From Cynocephalus volans (lineage: Eukaryota; Chordata; Mammalia; Dermoptera; Cynocephalidae): a stretch of 64,000 bases of DNA. The position numbers and the translations under genes are program-made. Below are positions 14,156-37,000 of the stretch, one piece after another. The notes under the pieces are model-generated. The model ran no database searches, was not told the origin of the DNA, and worked only from the letters and a program-made list of their open reading frames with translations. Location: NCBI RefSeq assembly GCF_027409185.1, contig NC_084469.1, positions 34,958,293 to 35,022,292 of the forward strand, read 5' to 3'. The number at the start of each line of letters is the position of its first letter. Position 1 is the stretch's first letter.

Positions 14156-14249
14156 CCCAGAAGCTTTTAATGGTAGGCTCTTTTCTAAATCTTCCTTAAC
14201 ATTTACCTCCACCTTTATGTTGATATTGGGCTTCCTTTCTCATGTACTT

Positions 14250-14370
14250 AGAGTTTGCAAAACCCTTTTACATGGAGTATCTTATTTATCCTGATAACCA
14301 CACCTTGCCATTTGACAGGGGAAGTCTCCCAGAGGTTAAGTGACCTGCCCATCCACACACAGGAGGTGAG
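14250..14370 (+). repeat. MIR fragment
   Basis: TTTTACATGGAGTATCTTATT, CTGATAACCACACC and AGAGGTTAAGTGACCTGCCC follow the MIR consensus order. Confidence 0.6.
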
Positions 14371-14680
14371 TGAATAAGCTTTTAGTAAAAATGATCACTC
14401 AAACATCTTTGAGTAAGATGTTTACTCCACCACAGACTCCTCTGCAAAGTGCTCTCTTTTGTAACCAGTTAGGGCAGATCTTAGATGAAAGTCCTCCAAA
14501 TGAGAGGCTGGCAAAGGGTCAGCTATCACAGCCCCTCACCGCAGAATGGAACTGAGTAGACTGTGCCGCATGTACATGGAGGAAGGAAGGAGGGGCGACA
14601 GGGGGAGTGACTTCAGATATTTGCATTAGTGGGGAAGAAACAGGGTCCCCTAGATCAGTGATCAGAAGAGACTTTATTTT

Positions 14681-14752
14681 ATTTTGGTGGCTGGCTGGAC
14701 CTTGGTGTCATCAGCACTACACTCTAACCAACTGAGCTAACTGGCCAGCCAC
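14681..14752 (-). mobile_element. tRNA-Ile SINE monomer, internal deletion
   Basis: GGTGGCTGGCTGG joins directly to ACCTTGGTGTCATCAGCAC; the B-box region is deleted. Confidence 0.8.
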
Positions 14753-14984
14753 AAAGAAGAGACTTTTATGGGAGGGAGCTCCTGTGAATGCAGAGGGTGC
14801 TCAGAAGTCAAACACTCTGGGTTTGACACTGTACTGTTATTTAAATTTGCTGCATTACCTGACCTATCTTACAGGGATTACCTTTGGCTTGCTCACTTAC
14901 AAGACCTGCGTTTTACTTATCTTTTATGTTTTTAGTGCAAAGTGCTGAGGGGCTGAGACCGTGGGCAGCAGAGCACAGGCTCCA

Positions 14985-15175
14985 GGGGCAGCCAGGCTAG
15001 GCAGGCATCCCTGGGTCACCGCCTAAGAGCTGTGTAACTTTGGGAGATTATTTAACCTCTCCGTGCCTTAGTATCCTTTGCTCTGAAACAGTACCTTACT
15101 TATGGGAAATGTAAAGGAGCCAAGAAAAGTGCCTAGCACATAGTAAGAGCTCAACAAATGTTAGCGATTTATATA
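14985..15175 (-). repeat. MIR
   Basis: Antisense MIR: GAGCTGTGTAACTTTGGGAG, then TATTTAACCTCTCCGTGCC, then AGTAAGAGCTCAACAAATG. Confidence 0.7.
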
Positions 15176-15639
15176 ATTATTCTATTTTTATTTGCTCTAT
15201 ATTATTATTCTAGAGAAACTTTGTAACTGTGAGTTAGTGCAGCTTTTGTGGTACTGCTCCCACCTCATTAATACAAGTTCACTTCTTTCAGGGAACTCTG
15301 TTTGGTAAATGTGCCAGGAGGGGCTATCCTGGGATGGCGGGCCCAAGGTCTCAATCTCACTGGAGGGTGACAGCTCCCTAGACATTGGTCTCCTTGACTC
15401 TATGACTCGTCTTTAGTAGCAACTAAATCCTCAGCGTTTCCCTAAAGAGTAGGCACAGTCATCACTAGCAACCCTTTTCAGAACAGGCACTAGCCACAAG
15501 TACCAGCCCCAAGGGGCTGTGATACAAATGTGTTTACAGGGAAATGCAGGCAGCCTAGGCTGGGCGGGAAGACAATAAGCTCAGCTGAGACCCCCAGGGA
15601 GGGGCCGGCCCAGCATCATCATAACAGTAGCTGCTTTTT

Positions 15640-15845
15640 CAGGCTCTATAGGCTACTTTAGGCCCACTGTTTTCAGTAGTTTATCTCATTTAATCCTTGT
15701 AAAAGGCCAGTAAGGTTGGTATTATCATCAGAAGAGGGAACTGAGAGTTAAAGTAATTGTGTCACTTACCTAGGCTCTTAAAGCTCCCAAGGGGCAGAAC
15801 CAGGGATTTGAATTTAGGCTGTCTGAAGCTACAGCCAAACTCTAA
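15640..15845 (+). repeat. MIR
   Basis: ATCTCATTTAATCCTTGTAA, GGTATTATCATCAGAAGAGG and GCAGAACCAGGGATTTGAAT in consensus order. Confidence 0.7.
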
Positions 15846-16879
15846 ATAAATAATTATGCTCCTAAAGTTTCAGAGTCTGGTATAAAAAAAAATTTTTTTT
15901 TTTTGTCTGAAACCTATTTGGTTGGGGGGCAAAATTTATTCTAGAAAGTGACAAAGCAGTGTCTGGTAGAACTGCAAACACACAACTTACCACTCAGCAA
16001 AACCACTTCTAGGTAGATTTGCTAGAAAAATGGTAGCATGTGGATAGCAGGAGTCTTGCACACAAAAAAAGTTCATGGCAGTGATGTTCCCAATGGTGAG
16101 CCACAAGAAACATTGGAATCTTTTGCTAGGGAATGGTAAATAAAACATGTTTCTGAGATATATGTCAGAAACATATTGGTGAAAAATACAATTTGTAGAA
16201 AAAAGCAAAACAATGTATGCAGTTATGTAAATTAAAAATACAGAACTATTATTTATTGTTTATAAATAAATGTATGTAAAAGCTTGAAAGACTGTCAAGA
16301 AGAATAAAAATTCACAAAACCTACAATAGCAGGGGTCTCAGGAACAGGGGTAGTATGTTTATGGGATAAGGGGTGATAGTCAAAGGGGGCTTTAGCTTTA
16401 TTCGCACAGAAAAATAAAAGAAGACGGTATCCATACATTACTTGTGTAATTAAAATATAGAAACAAATAAAATGTTAACTGTTAAAACTATTTGGTGAAA
16501 ATGCTGTTATTCTTGTACTTGTGTGCATTTTTCTAAAGTAAAAAAAATCTAAAGAAAATAAATAAAACTTTTAATGGAAAAACTCAAACATATAAACAGG
16601 TAAACAGAACAATGTACCCCAGTGTACCCATCACCCAGCCTCATGAATAGTCAACATTCTCTACCTTTATTGTCTCATCCATACCGGGCCACTCTCCACA
16701 ATGCCACAAAATTTTTTGAGGTAAAATTTACATATGTTGAAATGCACAAATCTTAATTAATCTGATAAATTTTGATATAGCCATGTAACCCACTCCTACC
16801 AAGGCAGAAATATCCTGTGACTTCTTCCAAAAGTTTTACAGTTTTATGTTTAGGTCTATTATCCTTCTCAGTTTAACTG

Positions 16880-17700
16880 TTGTGTATTATGCGAGGAAGG
16901 AGTCAAGGGAGGAAGGAGTCAAGGTTCGTTAGTTTGCCTAATTTGTTCCAGCACCATTTGTTGAAAAGCCTTTCCTTCCCCCACTGATTCAACTTTAGCA
17001 CCTTTGTAGAAAATTATTTGGCCACATGTGTATATCTTTTTCTGGGTTTTACTCAATTTTTCCTTTTCAATTATTATGCTATTTATTTTTCTTGCCTGGT
17101 TAGGACCTCCAGTATAATGTTACATGATGACAGTCGAATTCTTTTCTAGTTCCTGATCTTAGAGGAAAAGCGTTCAGTCTTTCACCATTTTAGGTATGTT
17201 GTTAATGGTATCTCGAATGTGGATGCCCTTTTATCAGACTAAGGAAGTTTCCTTTCCCTCGTTTGCTAGGTCTATTTGTTTGAAATCATGAATCGGTTTT
17301 GAATGTCATCAACTGCTTTTTCTGCATCTGTTGAAATGATTGTAGGATTTTTATCCTTCAATCTGTTAATGTGGTGAATTACACAGATTGATTTTTCAAT
17401 GTTAAAACAACATAGTAATCCTGGGATAAGTCCCACTTGGCCAAGATGTATTTATCCTTGTCATATACTACCAGGTTTGATTCGCTAAAATTTGTTAGAT
17501 TTTTTGCATATATATGCTATCAGGAAAACTGGTCTAAATTTTCTTTTCTTATAATGTCCTTGTCTGGTTTTGGTATCAGGATTATGCAGGCCTCACAAAA
17601 TGAGTTGGGAAATGTCCACTCCTCTATTTTCTGGAAGAGTTGTGTAAAATTTGTACTGTTTCTTCCCAAATGTTTGAAGAGAGCAAAGAAGAGAGGACAC
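16880..17700 (-). mobile_element. L1 ORF2 fragment, decayed
   Basis: The minus strand reads CEACIILIPKPDKD and then KENLDQFS, a degraded copy of the L1 ORF2 reverse-transcriptase region. The plus strand shows the matching TTTTTGCATCTGTTG-type and GTCTGGTTTTGGTATCAGG blocks. Stops interrupt it; it is not active. Confidence 0.8.
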
Positions 17701-17739
17701 AAATAGAAAATAGCACTAAGAGGATAGACCTGAACTCCA

Positions 17740-18178
17740 ACTGCAGAACAATTAAAATTGTAAGCAATTCAGTGAAGAAAGGAAGGCTATTTCAACAAGT
17801 AGAGCTAGAATAACTGGATATCCATACAGGAAATAAACCAGAGCATTGAACCCTACAGCTCACACCATAAACAAAAATTAATGTTAAAAATTAATTAATA
17901 ATGGCACGTAAAACTTAGCGTAAAACCGAATATTGTAAAGGTTCTAAAAGAAAATATAAGAGAATACTTTTGTGACTTTGTGGTAAGAAAAGATGTCCTA
18001 AACAAGACACAGCAAATACTGAACATAAAAGAAAAAAAAAGATCTGCTTCTCCTAACATACTGTTAGGCAAACAGGCAAGCTATAGATCAGAAAATATTC
18101 ACAACACATATACCTGATAAAGGGCTTCTATCTAGAGTAGATAAAGTATTCCTACAACTGAACAATATAAACGAAACA

Positions 18179-18264
<86 letters not shown>

Positions 18265-18900
18265 ATACACACACAGGCAAAAGGCTTGAAGAGCCACTTC
18301 ATGTACGAAGTACGAATGGCACGTGAAAAACTGTTGTAACAGAGAACTGTAAATTAAAACCACAGTGATAAATCCCATTAGAAAGACTGACAACAAAGGA
18401 TATGGTACAACCATAACTCCTTTATCTTGGGAGTTGGAGTGTAAAATGATACAACCACTTTGGAAAACTCAGTTTCTCATAAAGTTAAAAATGTGTCTAC
18501 TATTTACTTCTGATCTAGCAATTCCACTATTTATTCCAAGAAACATGAAAACATATGATCACAAAGAGAATTGTACAAGAATGTTCACAGTATCTTTATT
18601 TCATAACCCCAAGTGGGAAACAACCCAAAAGGCCATCAAAAGGAGAACGGATAAACAATCGGTTAAAAATACTAAATTAAAAGGAATAAAATACTGATAC
18701 ATGAAATAACGTGGAGGAATTCCACAGACATTACGCAGGAAAGAAGCCTGACAAAAATGAGCACATACTGTATTTATTATACATGAAGTTCTCCAACAAG
18801 GAAAACGAATCTATGCTTATGGAAATCAGAATAAAGGTGGGGGTCGGGGGACAAATGGGAAGAGACGTGAGGAAACGTTTCCAGGACGATGAAAATGTAT
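17740..18900 (+). mobile_element. L1 3' end, interrupted by a CA microsatellite
   Basis: TAAAGGGCTTCTATCTAGAG, then (after the CA run) TAAATCCCATTAGAAAGAC, ACCACTTTGGAAAACTCAG, CATGAAAACATATGATCAC and GGAGAACGGATAAACAAT follow the order of an L1 ORF2 end and 3'UTR. It lies head-on to the fragment at 16880. Confidence 0.78.
18179..18276. repeat. (CA)n microsatellite
   Basis: About 78 uninterrupted bases of AC repeat followed by a few interrupted units. Confidence 0.97.
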
Positions 18901-20349
18901 TTTGTCAGGCGTTGCACGATGGTTCGTTGTCATCTATCTGTGCACTTAATATCTGCACGTTGCACTGGGTGTAAATGCTACCTCAGTTTAGGAAACAATT
19001 CTGAATTCTAAGTACAGCGTCCAGTGCCCGGTACGTAGGTGCGTGGTAAGTTAACTGCAGAACGAAACGACCGCGCCCTAAGTGACGGACATGCGAGAGA
19101 AACGGATCCACCACAGACTGGGGTGCGTTCGCCACCTCGCACCGGGAAAAACTGGCGGGGACTGGAAGGGGCAATGAAGCCCTCGGGGCCCGCCCCTCTC
19201 CAAGGCCCGCCCCTTCCGCTTTCACGACGTTCAGTCTGCGTCCGGAATTGGAATGGCCGAGCCTAAAGCCGGATACTAGATAAACTGTTTTTCCGACACA
19301 AACAAACGACCCATCACTGCACCTTTTCAAAGACTTGATTCTCAAATGCACCCATCCTAGAAAATAATGGGGGTCTGCCTTCTGCATACTTTTTTTCACC
19401 CCGTCCCACGCAATGGTAGCGTCCGCCTAGATTGCCGGCGACCAGGAGGTGGAGCACACCATTCAAAGAAGGGGAGGGATTAAGGTTTGCATCAAAACAA
19501 ATCCCTCTTCCTCTGCAAAAGCAATAACCAAGTGATCCAGAAAAAGAAAAAAAAAAAAAAAGTGGGGGAGGGGGGACAGTCTCCTTCCGCAAGTAATAGG
19601 AACCAGCCTACAAGACGTTTTCCCCTCTTTCTACTCCCCTCTCATCGGGTGAATTGTGAGCGGCTCCGGCAAAAAGAAACCGGAAATGCTTCTGCAAGAG
19701 GCAAAAATGTAAATGTGGAGCCAAACAATAACAGGGCTGCACGGCCTCTCGGACAGAGACGGTCCTCCCGGGTCTCGCCGGCAAACCTCTCGTTTAGCAC
19801 TTCCCACTTCCACTGCTGACAGTCTTTAATTGGATTTTCTCCATCTAGCGAAGCCGCGGGCCGGCTGGAAAGATTACTCCAGGAAGGACAAAGGTCCGGA
19901 AGTCGTGAGACTTTACAGCATCTTGTTCTTCCCGGATCACCCCAAGTAATCATTTGGGAATGGAACTCGAGATTTCACCAGGGTGCCGTGGGCTCTAAAA
20001 TTTCGACCTATGAGTTCCCAAAGTTTCAAGATCCGAAAGTCTGAGAGCCCAATGCTTTATGCATTTTATTTCAGGGACTCCCCACACCCACCACTGGGTT
20101 TGTGTTGGGGGGAGGGAGTACCCCTTAGGCCGGGTCAAGGGTCCCCAAAGTCCCACTCCCCTGTCCCGGTCTTCAGCTTTGAGTTCGGTTGGTCCTAACA
20201 TTCCCATCATCTACACCCGGGCCTCCCAACATTGCATGCCTGCGTGGATCTCTCCAGCCAAGCTTCCAGCCTCCCAATCCCCCAAAACTCACTAAGTCCC
20301 CACTGCCCCGCCTCCATCCCCGCGGTTCCCCCAGGCTGAAAATACACGG

Positions 20350-20953
20350 AGCCGTGAGCCGGTGACTCAGAGAGGACTCATCGGGCACAGTCAGGAGCTT
20401 ACCCGATCCGCAGGGGATCGTGTCACCGTCCTGGGAAGCGCGCTCCAAGCAGGACGCCAGGTGCCCCCGGAGCCCAGCGGCTACCTGCGCCCAGGATGGT
20501 GGCTCTGGACTTTTGAGGAGCTCAAAACTTTTAGCGCCAGTGTGAGCACATGGGAGGGGAAAATCCCAATCCCGGCAACACTCGCGAGGCTCCTGGCACA
20601 AAGCTGGACAGTCGCCATGACAAGTAAGGGCAAGTAATTCGCCTGCCGGCGGAGGCAAAGAAAATGGAGAGTTGCAGAGGGAGGTGGGGGGAGTGGAGAG
20701 GGAGGTAGCGATCCACGGTGCTAAGAGGCGCTGGGCTTTCGATATCGGGGCCCTGCTGTTCGCTTTGCCTGCCGGGGGTCTTCTGCCCCCTCCCGGAAAA
20801 GGAAGAACGGTACAGGTGGGTTTCTCCAGTTCTGCGTCCGGATCTCTGAGAACTTGGAAGCCGTTCCGGGCGCTCCACGCGCCAAGCAGCGGGTAGCCAG
20901 CGGAAAGAGGGTTGCTCGGCCGAGGCCAATGTCTGCCGCGCTTCCTCTGCAGC
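20350..20953. promoter_or_regulatory. Shared TP53/WRAP53 promoter region
   Basis: Head-to-head start region, GC-rich. Visible elements: an AP-1-type TGACTCA at 20363-20369 just inside TP53 intron 1, an E-box CACATG at about 20546-20551 and an NF-kB-like GGGGAAAATCCC at about 20557-20566, all known kinds of TP53 promoter sites. In human, WRAP53 exon 1-alpha overlaps TP53 exon 1 antisense; the same layout is possible here, but I could not fix a WRAP53 exon 1 donor. Confidence 0.75.
20403..20571 (-). other. TP53: TP53 non-coding exon 1
   Basis: Minus strand reads TTTTCCCCTCCCATGTGCTC, then CTGGCGCTAAAAGTTTTGAG, then GACGGTGACACGATC up to GGATCGG before GTAAGCTCCTGACTG. This is the human exon 1 sequence block by block, including the donor context. 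The 5' end is approximate, set by similarity to the human start. Confidence 0.88.
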
Positions 20954-31840
<10,887 letters not shown>

Positions 31841-31860
31841 AAAGGTTTTCTATGATACTA

Positions 31861-33180
31861 GTTTTCGTGTCTGTTTGGGGAGACTAATAAGGAGGTGGGG
31901 GACGGGGAGGGGGACTAGTGGGCTCCCTTGTCCAGCAGCAGTGGGGACTGGCATGTTGTTCCTAAAACTAGGGATTGAGAGGTGGAACTAGGAAGTAGCC
32001 AATGGGGTAGCTGAGCTCGGTGTGAAGTCTAGTGGGTGGGGGTGGCGTTTCATGCCATTGACTGGTTGGTTGCTAGGCATCTTGGTAAACTGAAGGGGGG
32101 AACCTGTTTGAAATCTCACTCCCAAGGTGGGGGCAGCAGGGGTCAGGGCGAGTGGGGCTGAGCAGGAGTGGCAGGAGCTCCTTGTCAGACTGTTGGGTGT
32201 GACTGTGTGAGACTGTGCAGACAGTGATAGACAAGACACCCGCTCACTCGCAACCAACACTATTTACCATCATCCAGCAGCAGAGGGACCATTACTCAGC
32301 TCTGGGGGAAGGGGAGCAGGAGCACTGGCCTCCCCTCCGCTGGACTCCCCCGAAGGAGGCAGACAACCCATAACCAGAGTCAAGGACACACATGAAAGAG
32401 TAAAGGTGCTGGAAAATACAGACGTCACATTCTGTGTTCCCCTTAGAATAAGACCCAAGGCGAGGGTCTTATTCATTCAGCAGCTGTCACTGGTCCTGTT
32501 TCTCCATTTGCTCTGTCTTTGAGAGTGGGGGGTGAGTGTGTTATCTGAAGCAATGACTCCTCCCAACCTCCTCCCAGACACACCTCGCCAAACACTGGGA
32601 AGGGGGACTTTGAAGAGATACAGCCAGCAGGATGTGTGATTTTGGATCTCACAATCAAAGAGAAGGGACGAAAGGCCTGCGGAGGCTTGACAAGGAAAGA
32701 GAGGAATGTCGCCCCTGCCCAGAGGTGCTGAAAGCCAGGGTTCTTACACCCAAAAAGGCAGCTCCTCCCTTCCCCCAGGATAATTGGAAACAGCCCTTCC
32801 TGCGGAGTGCGGGCGTGGGTTGTAGGTACTGCTTTCCTCTCCCAGCCCCGCTTTTCCCTACAACCATTTAAGAAGGGCCCAAATTTCCTCCCCATCTCTT
32901 GCCTTTCAACAGAAAAGGGTCCGGGGGGCTGTGACAAAAGAGACCCCAGGAGTGGGAGTTCAGCAGCCCTGGTTTGGTTTCCGGCTTCATCCCAGACTCC
33001 CCGTGTGACCTTGAGCAAGTCGCGGGGCATCCGTGAGCCTCAGTTTCTTCATCGCGCTAATGGGATCGTTAGCTCTGCCCCTCCCACTTCCCACAGGTAG
33101 TCGTGGCGATCAACCCAGCCGCACTTTGTAAGTGCCGGGACTGCGCGGTTATTATTATCCCTCCCTACCTCCAGGGCGCA
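31861..33180. other. WRAP53-EFNB3 intergenic region
   Basis: About 1.3 kb without coding exons. Mixed GC content, with a MIR-like antisense stretch at about 32960-33090 just before the EFNB3 CpG island. Nothing else recognised. Confidence 0.65.
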
Positions 33181-34010
33181 GCGGTGTTGTTTTGGGGTGG
33201 AGGAGGAGGCGGCTGCAGGAGCGAAAGGGGTGGGTGCTTCAGGGGCGAGAGGGCGCGAGCCTCTCTGGATTCGAGCGAGGAAGATTCCAACCGCTCGGGC
33301 GATCGGAGGGCAGGAGGGGAGCCGGGCAGAGACTCAGCCACAGACGGAGACTCGGAGAGACAAAGGGGGCGTGAGAGGCCGCGCCAGGGAGCGAGGCGGG
33401 GCGGCGGCCGCTGCGGGCGGGAGGTGCGCGAGGTGAGGGAGGTGTGGGGGGCGTGGGCCGCGGATGCTGCCGCCCGCTCCGACTCGAGCTCCAGCTCCAG
33501 TTTTTCCCTCCACCATCCTCTCCCCCTCCCCGCCTCTCCTTTAACTCCCCCCTCCTGGGCTCGGGACTGGTTTCCTCCCTTAGCCCGCTGCCCTCAATCC
33601 CGGCGAGGCTGGGGCTCCAGCTCGGCGTCCCCTTCCTCGCTCCCTCGCCCGGCGCCCCATGCCGCCCCCGCCCGGCCCCTGGCTCCCCCAGTCCCCTACT
33701 TAGGGCGGCTCACAAGCCCCGGGGTGCTGGCGCGTGGGCCGGGGGGGCGTAGGGCGCCTGCAGACGGCCCCTGGAAGGGCTCCTGCGGGGCTGAGCGCCC
33801 TGTAGCGGGGGCGCGGGCAGGTCAGGAAGCGGGTCCGCGTGGGAGCCAGGGGCATCAGCCTTCGGGGTGTTCGGGGCTGAATAGCCAGGCCGCCAAGGCA
33901 ATCACCCCAGGGGGTGAGCGACTTTGGGGGAGTTGGTGCCCCGCCCCCCAGGCCTTGGCGGGGTCATGGGGGTCCCCCGTTCTGGGCCAGGGGGCGTGCG
34001 AGTCGGGGCC
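33180..34010 (+). promoter_or_regulatory. EFNB3: EFNB3 CpG-island promoter and 5'UTR
   Basis: Dense CpG and GC-rich sequence from about 33180, ending at the EFNB3 start codon. It contains GCCCCGCC-like boxes and long G/C tracts. The transcription start cannot be fixed from sequence; human EFNB3 also has a long GC-rich 5'UTR. Confidence 0.75.
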
Positions 34011-34087
34011 CTACTGCTGCTGGGTTTTGTGGGGCTGGTGTCTGGGCTCAGCCTGGAGCCTGTCTACTGGAACTCGGCGAATAAGAG
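33966..34087 (+). CDS. EFNB3: EFNB3 exon 1 coding part
   Basis: Residues 1-41: [20 protein letters not shown] then [12 protein letters not shown]. Signal peptide and first strand. Donor GTGAGCGG. Confidence 0.95.
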
Positions 34088-37000
34088 GTGAGCGGCATGG
34101 GGCTGGGGAGACCCCAGACCCCACTGGCAGGGGGTATGGAAGGTTTGGGGACTTGGGGGCTGGGTTCTTTGAGCAGGGAGGAGGCTGGAGGGAAGGTGCT
34201 GATGCCCTGATGTGAGGTGCTGGGTTATTTGAGAGAAGTGATCTTGGGAGCCAGACTCCTGGGTCCCACACAGAACTGGATGTGGGTGGTGATAGTGATG
34301 TGTCAGGAGTTTGGGGACCCCAAGGGGCAAGGATAAGAAAGTTCATGGGTAGCAGGAGGACAGTGTCGTTGTTATTTGGATCTGTGGGAGACCCGTCGGG
34401 GGCTGGGCTTGGAGGGAGCCTGGTTAATGTCAGCTCTCAGGAGAGCTGCTGAGTAGGTGCTGCTGAGGCGCAGGGGAAGGGCAGGGGTGCCTCCCTCCCC
34501 GGAAGGGACTCAGTGCTGGAGATGGCAGGGAAGGGGGTTCAGTTTGGGGGCTCTGGGGACAGCTTCCCCAAGGCTCCTTGACTTTCTTCACAGTCTCTCC
34601 CAACTCTTGCCCACAGCCAGAGGGTCAGTGAACGCTTGGCAGAACAGTTTCCCAGCCAGAACATATTCCTGCCTTCCTGGCTTGGGGACTTCTTTCTGGG
34701 AGAAGCCTCGAGCCCCCTAAAGCCTCCTTCTTTCCCTGTTGCATCTGGAGTCCTGAGGACTCCATTGCTCCCTCCCCCAATCTTTGCTGCAAACTCCTCC
34801 AGCAGACCCTCTGTTCCGTGGCATGCTTGCTTTGCTCTGAAAAGAGGGCAGGGGTCAGGTGAAACTTCAAGCCACATAGACTAGGATAGAACCTTTGGGA
34901 GGTCATCTGGGTCCCTTGCTTACATGCTGATACCACTCGCCATTAGCAAAATAATTCTGTGTTTTGAAAAATGCCTACTTCCCTGGGGAGGCAGTGTGAG
35001 GCCATGGGAAGTGGGTGGGCTTTGGAGCTCATCAAATCCTTGGCCTTTATCCTAGCTCTGCTGCTTTCAGCTGTGTGGCCTTGGGCATGTCACTTAACTT
35101 TTCTGAGTTTGTATCCTCAATCCTTACAGCTGTTATGAGGGTTAGAGGTGAGGTGTTTGAATACACTACACTGATTAAAGGAGAGCTAGGATTATCGTTC
35201 TTCTCTCTTTACTTCTCGGCCTCCCTTACACTTCCCTGTCCTGGCATTTCTCCTGCCCTTCCTTATCTCTTTGAGTATAATCTCAATGTGTTTTCTGTAC
35301 TCCGTCTCCCACCCGCCAACTCATGGCTGCAGTTTGAGTATCAGGTGTGTAGCTTGAAGATGTAAGTTAGGTTTATAATGATAGGGTTGAGAAAGGGAGT
35401 TAGGGTGTCCTGGGGGCTCTTTTGGATGTTGGGAGAGAGTGGGTCATTGGGAGTTTGGGGAGATATTGAGCGGCAGTCCCCTGGGACCCAGTTCTGAGAA
35501 CTTGTCTCAGCTATTAATGCCCAGGGAGGGGCTGCAGTGGTTGGCAAGTTGTAGCTGTGCTGGGCCAGTGGGTGCCTGAGCCCACTGGCCCAGGAGATGT
35601 GGAGTTGTGTCGGTTGTGGTTAGAAAAGTCAACTCTTTCAGTTCCAAAGCAATAGAGTACTTTCCCCAAGAAATCCAAGAGCCAGGGTAGGGGGACTGAG
35701 CAGTGGAATGACCCAGAGAGCTGCCCTCCGGACACTGGTTCCCATTAGCTTCATATAGAGCCATTGCCAAGCTGGACATTTGCTTCCTGTCCCATTACAT
35801 GGCTCACTTGGGACACTGGTCTGGATCACCCTCCACACCCCCATCACTGTCCCCTTTGCCCTGAAATTCAGTGGTGGCCTTGAGGCGGGGAGGCTCTACC
35901 CCCATGGTGGACTGCCATGGAATAGTGAAATCACCTGGGAGGGGTGGGCTGTGTGGTTCCAGAGAGGCCAGCTCCTTGGTAACTGGCATCCTGTTGCCAT
36001 GGCAACGGTGCCGGTGATGGAGCGGGAGACGGCAGTGTGCATGTGGTGAGGGCGGGCTGAAGAGTGCATTTGGGCACACCAAGGGGCAGGAGACCTCCGA
36101 GCCCAGCTCCCTGCTGCTTCTGATGTGAGCTTGCAGAGTCAGACAAAGGCAGGCAGGCAGGCGCGAGCTGAGGATTGCTGTCCTGGAGGGTTGTGGGGTG
36201 AGGGAAGGAAAGCTCTGGGGGCCAGACCTCTGACGTCTCCTCCTCGTCCACTCACCCTCCTCCCCACAGGTTCCAGGCAGAGGGTGGTTACGTGCTCTAC
36301 CCTCAGATCGGGGACCGGCTAGACCTGCTCTGCCCCCGGGCCAGGCCTCCTGGCCCCCACTCCTCTCCTAATTATGAGTTCTACAAGCTGTATCTTGTAG
36401 GGGGTGCCCAGGGTCGGCGCTGTGAAGCACCCCCTGCCCCAAACCTCCTTCTCACTTGTGATCGGCCAGACCTGGATCTCCGCTTCACCATCAAGTTCCA
36501 GGAGTACAGCCCTAACCTCTGGGGCCACGAGTTCCGCTCACATCACGATTACTACATAATTGGTACTGCTGGGCAGAGGGCAGGGTCGAGGGCAGGTGAG
36601 GGAGGAAGACTACTGGAGCTGAGAGGGAGACCCTATGCCCTCGGGTAGTGTTCACACCAGGGCATGGGGACAGAATATGGGCTAGATTCTGGAGTGCCAA
36701 CTTCTCCCTCTGGCTTTTCTCTCCCAGCCACATCGGATGGCACCCGAGAAGGCCTGGAGAGCTTGCAGGGGGGCGTGTGCCTAACCAGAGGCATGAAGGT
36801 GCTTCTCCGAGTGGGACAAAGTGAGTGGGGCTGGGGGGACACCTCGTAGTTGCTGAGGGGGTTGGGGCAGTACCATCATGGTCAGGGGGCAGTTGTCTCA
36901 GCCCCTCTCTTTTGTGTCTTCTCCATTTCCAGGTCCCCGAGGAGGGGCTGTCCCCCGAAAACCTGTGTCTGAAATGCCCATGGAGAGAGACCGAGGGGCA

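Larger units (their letters stand above)
12831..20402 (-). other. TP53: TP53 intron 1
   Basis: Runs from the exon 1 donor (GTAAGC, ending at 20402) to the exon 2 acceptor at 12831-12833. 12840-14050: unique sequence. 14065-15850: SINEs and MIRs. 16590-18900: two L1 pieces in opposite orientation with a CA microsatellite. 18980-20340: GC-richer sequence that resembles human TP53 intron 1 over long blocks, for example the complement of GATGGGTCGTTTG near 19305-19320, GC boxes near 19190-19215, and the block near 19720-19900. I saw no coding exon in the intron. Confidence 0.85.
34088..36269 (+). other. EFNB3: EFNB3 intron 1
   Basis: 2.2 kb. Holds an antisense MIR near 35000-35170 and a perfect RFX X-box palindrome at 35993-36006. 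No coding exon seen. Confidence 0.8.

Noticed and set aside
17520-17702. Reverse transcriptase gene
   Set aside because: Short decayed piece of L1 ORF2 with stops; no intact element in the window.
18179-18276. CRISPR-like repeat array
   Set aside because: Simple CA microsatellite; nothing in this mammalian DNA resembles direct repeats with unique spacers.
33103-34215. 370-codon open frame over the EFNB3 5'UTR and first exon
   Set aside because: Out of frame with ephrin-B3, low-complexity Arg/Gly/Pro product of a CpG island, runs through the exon 1 donor.
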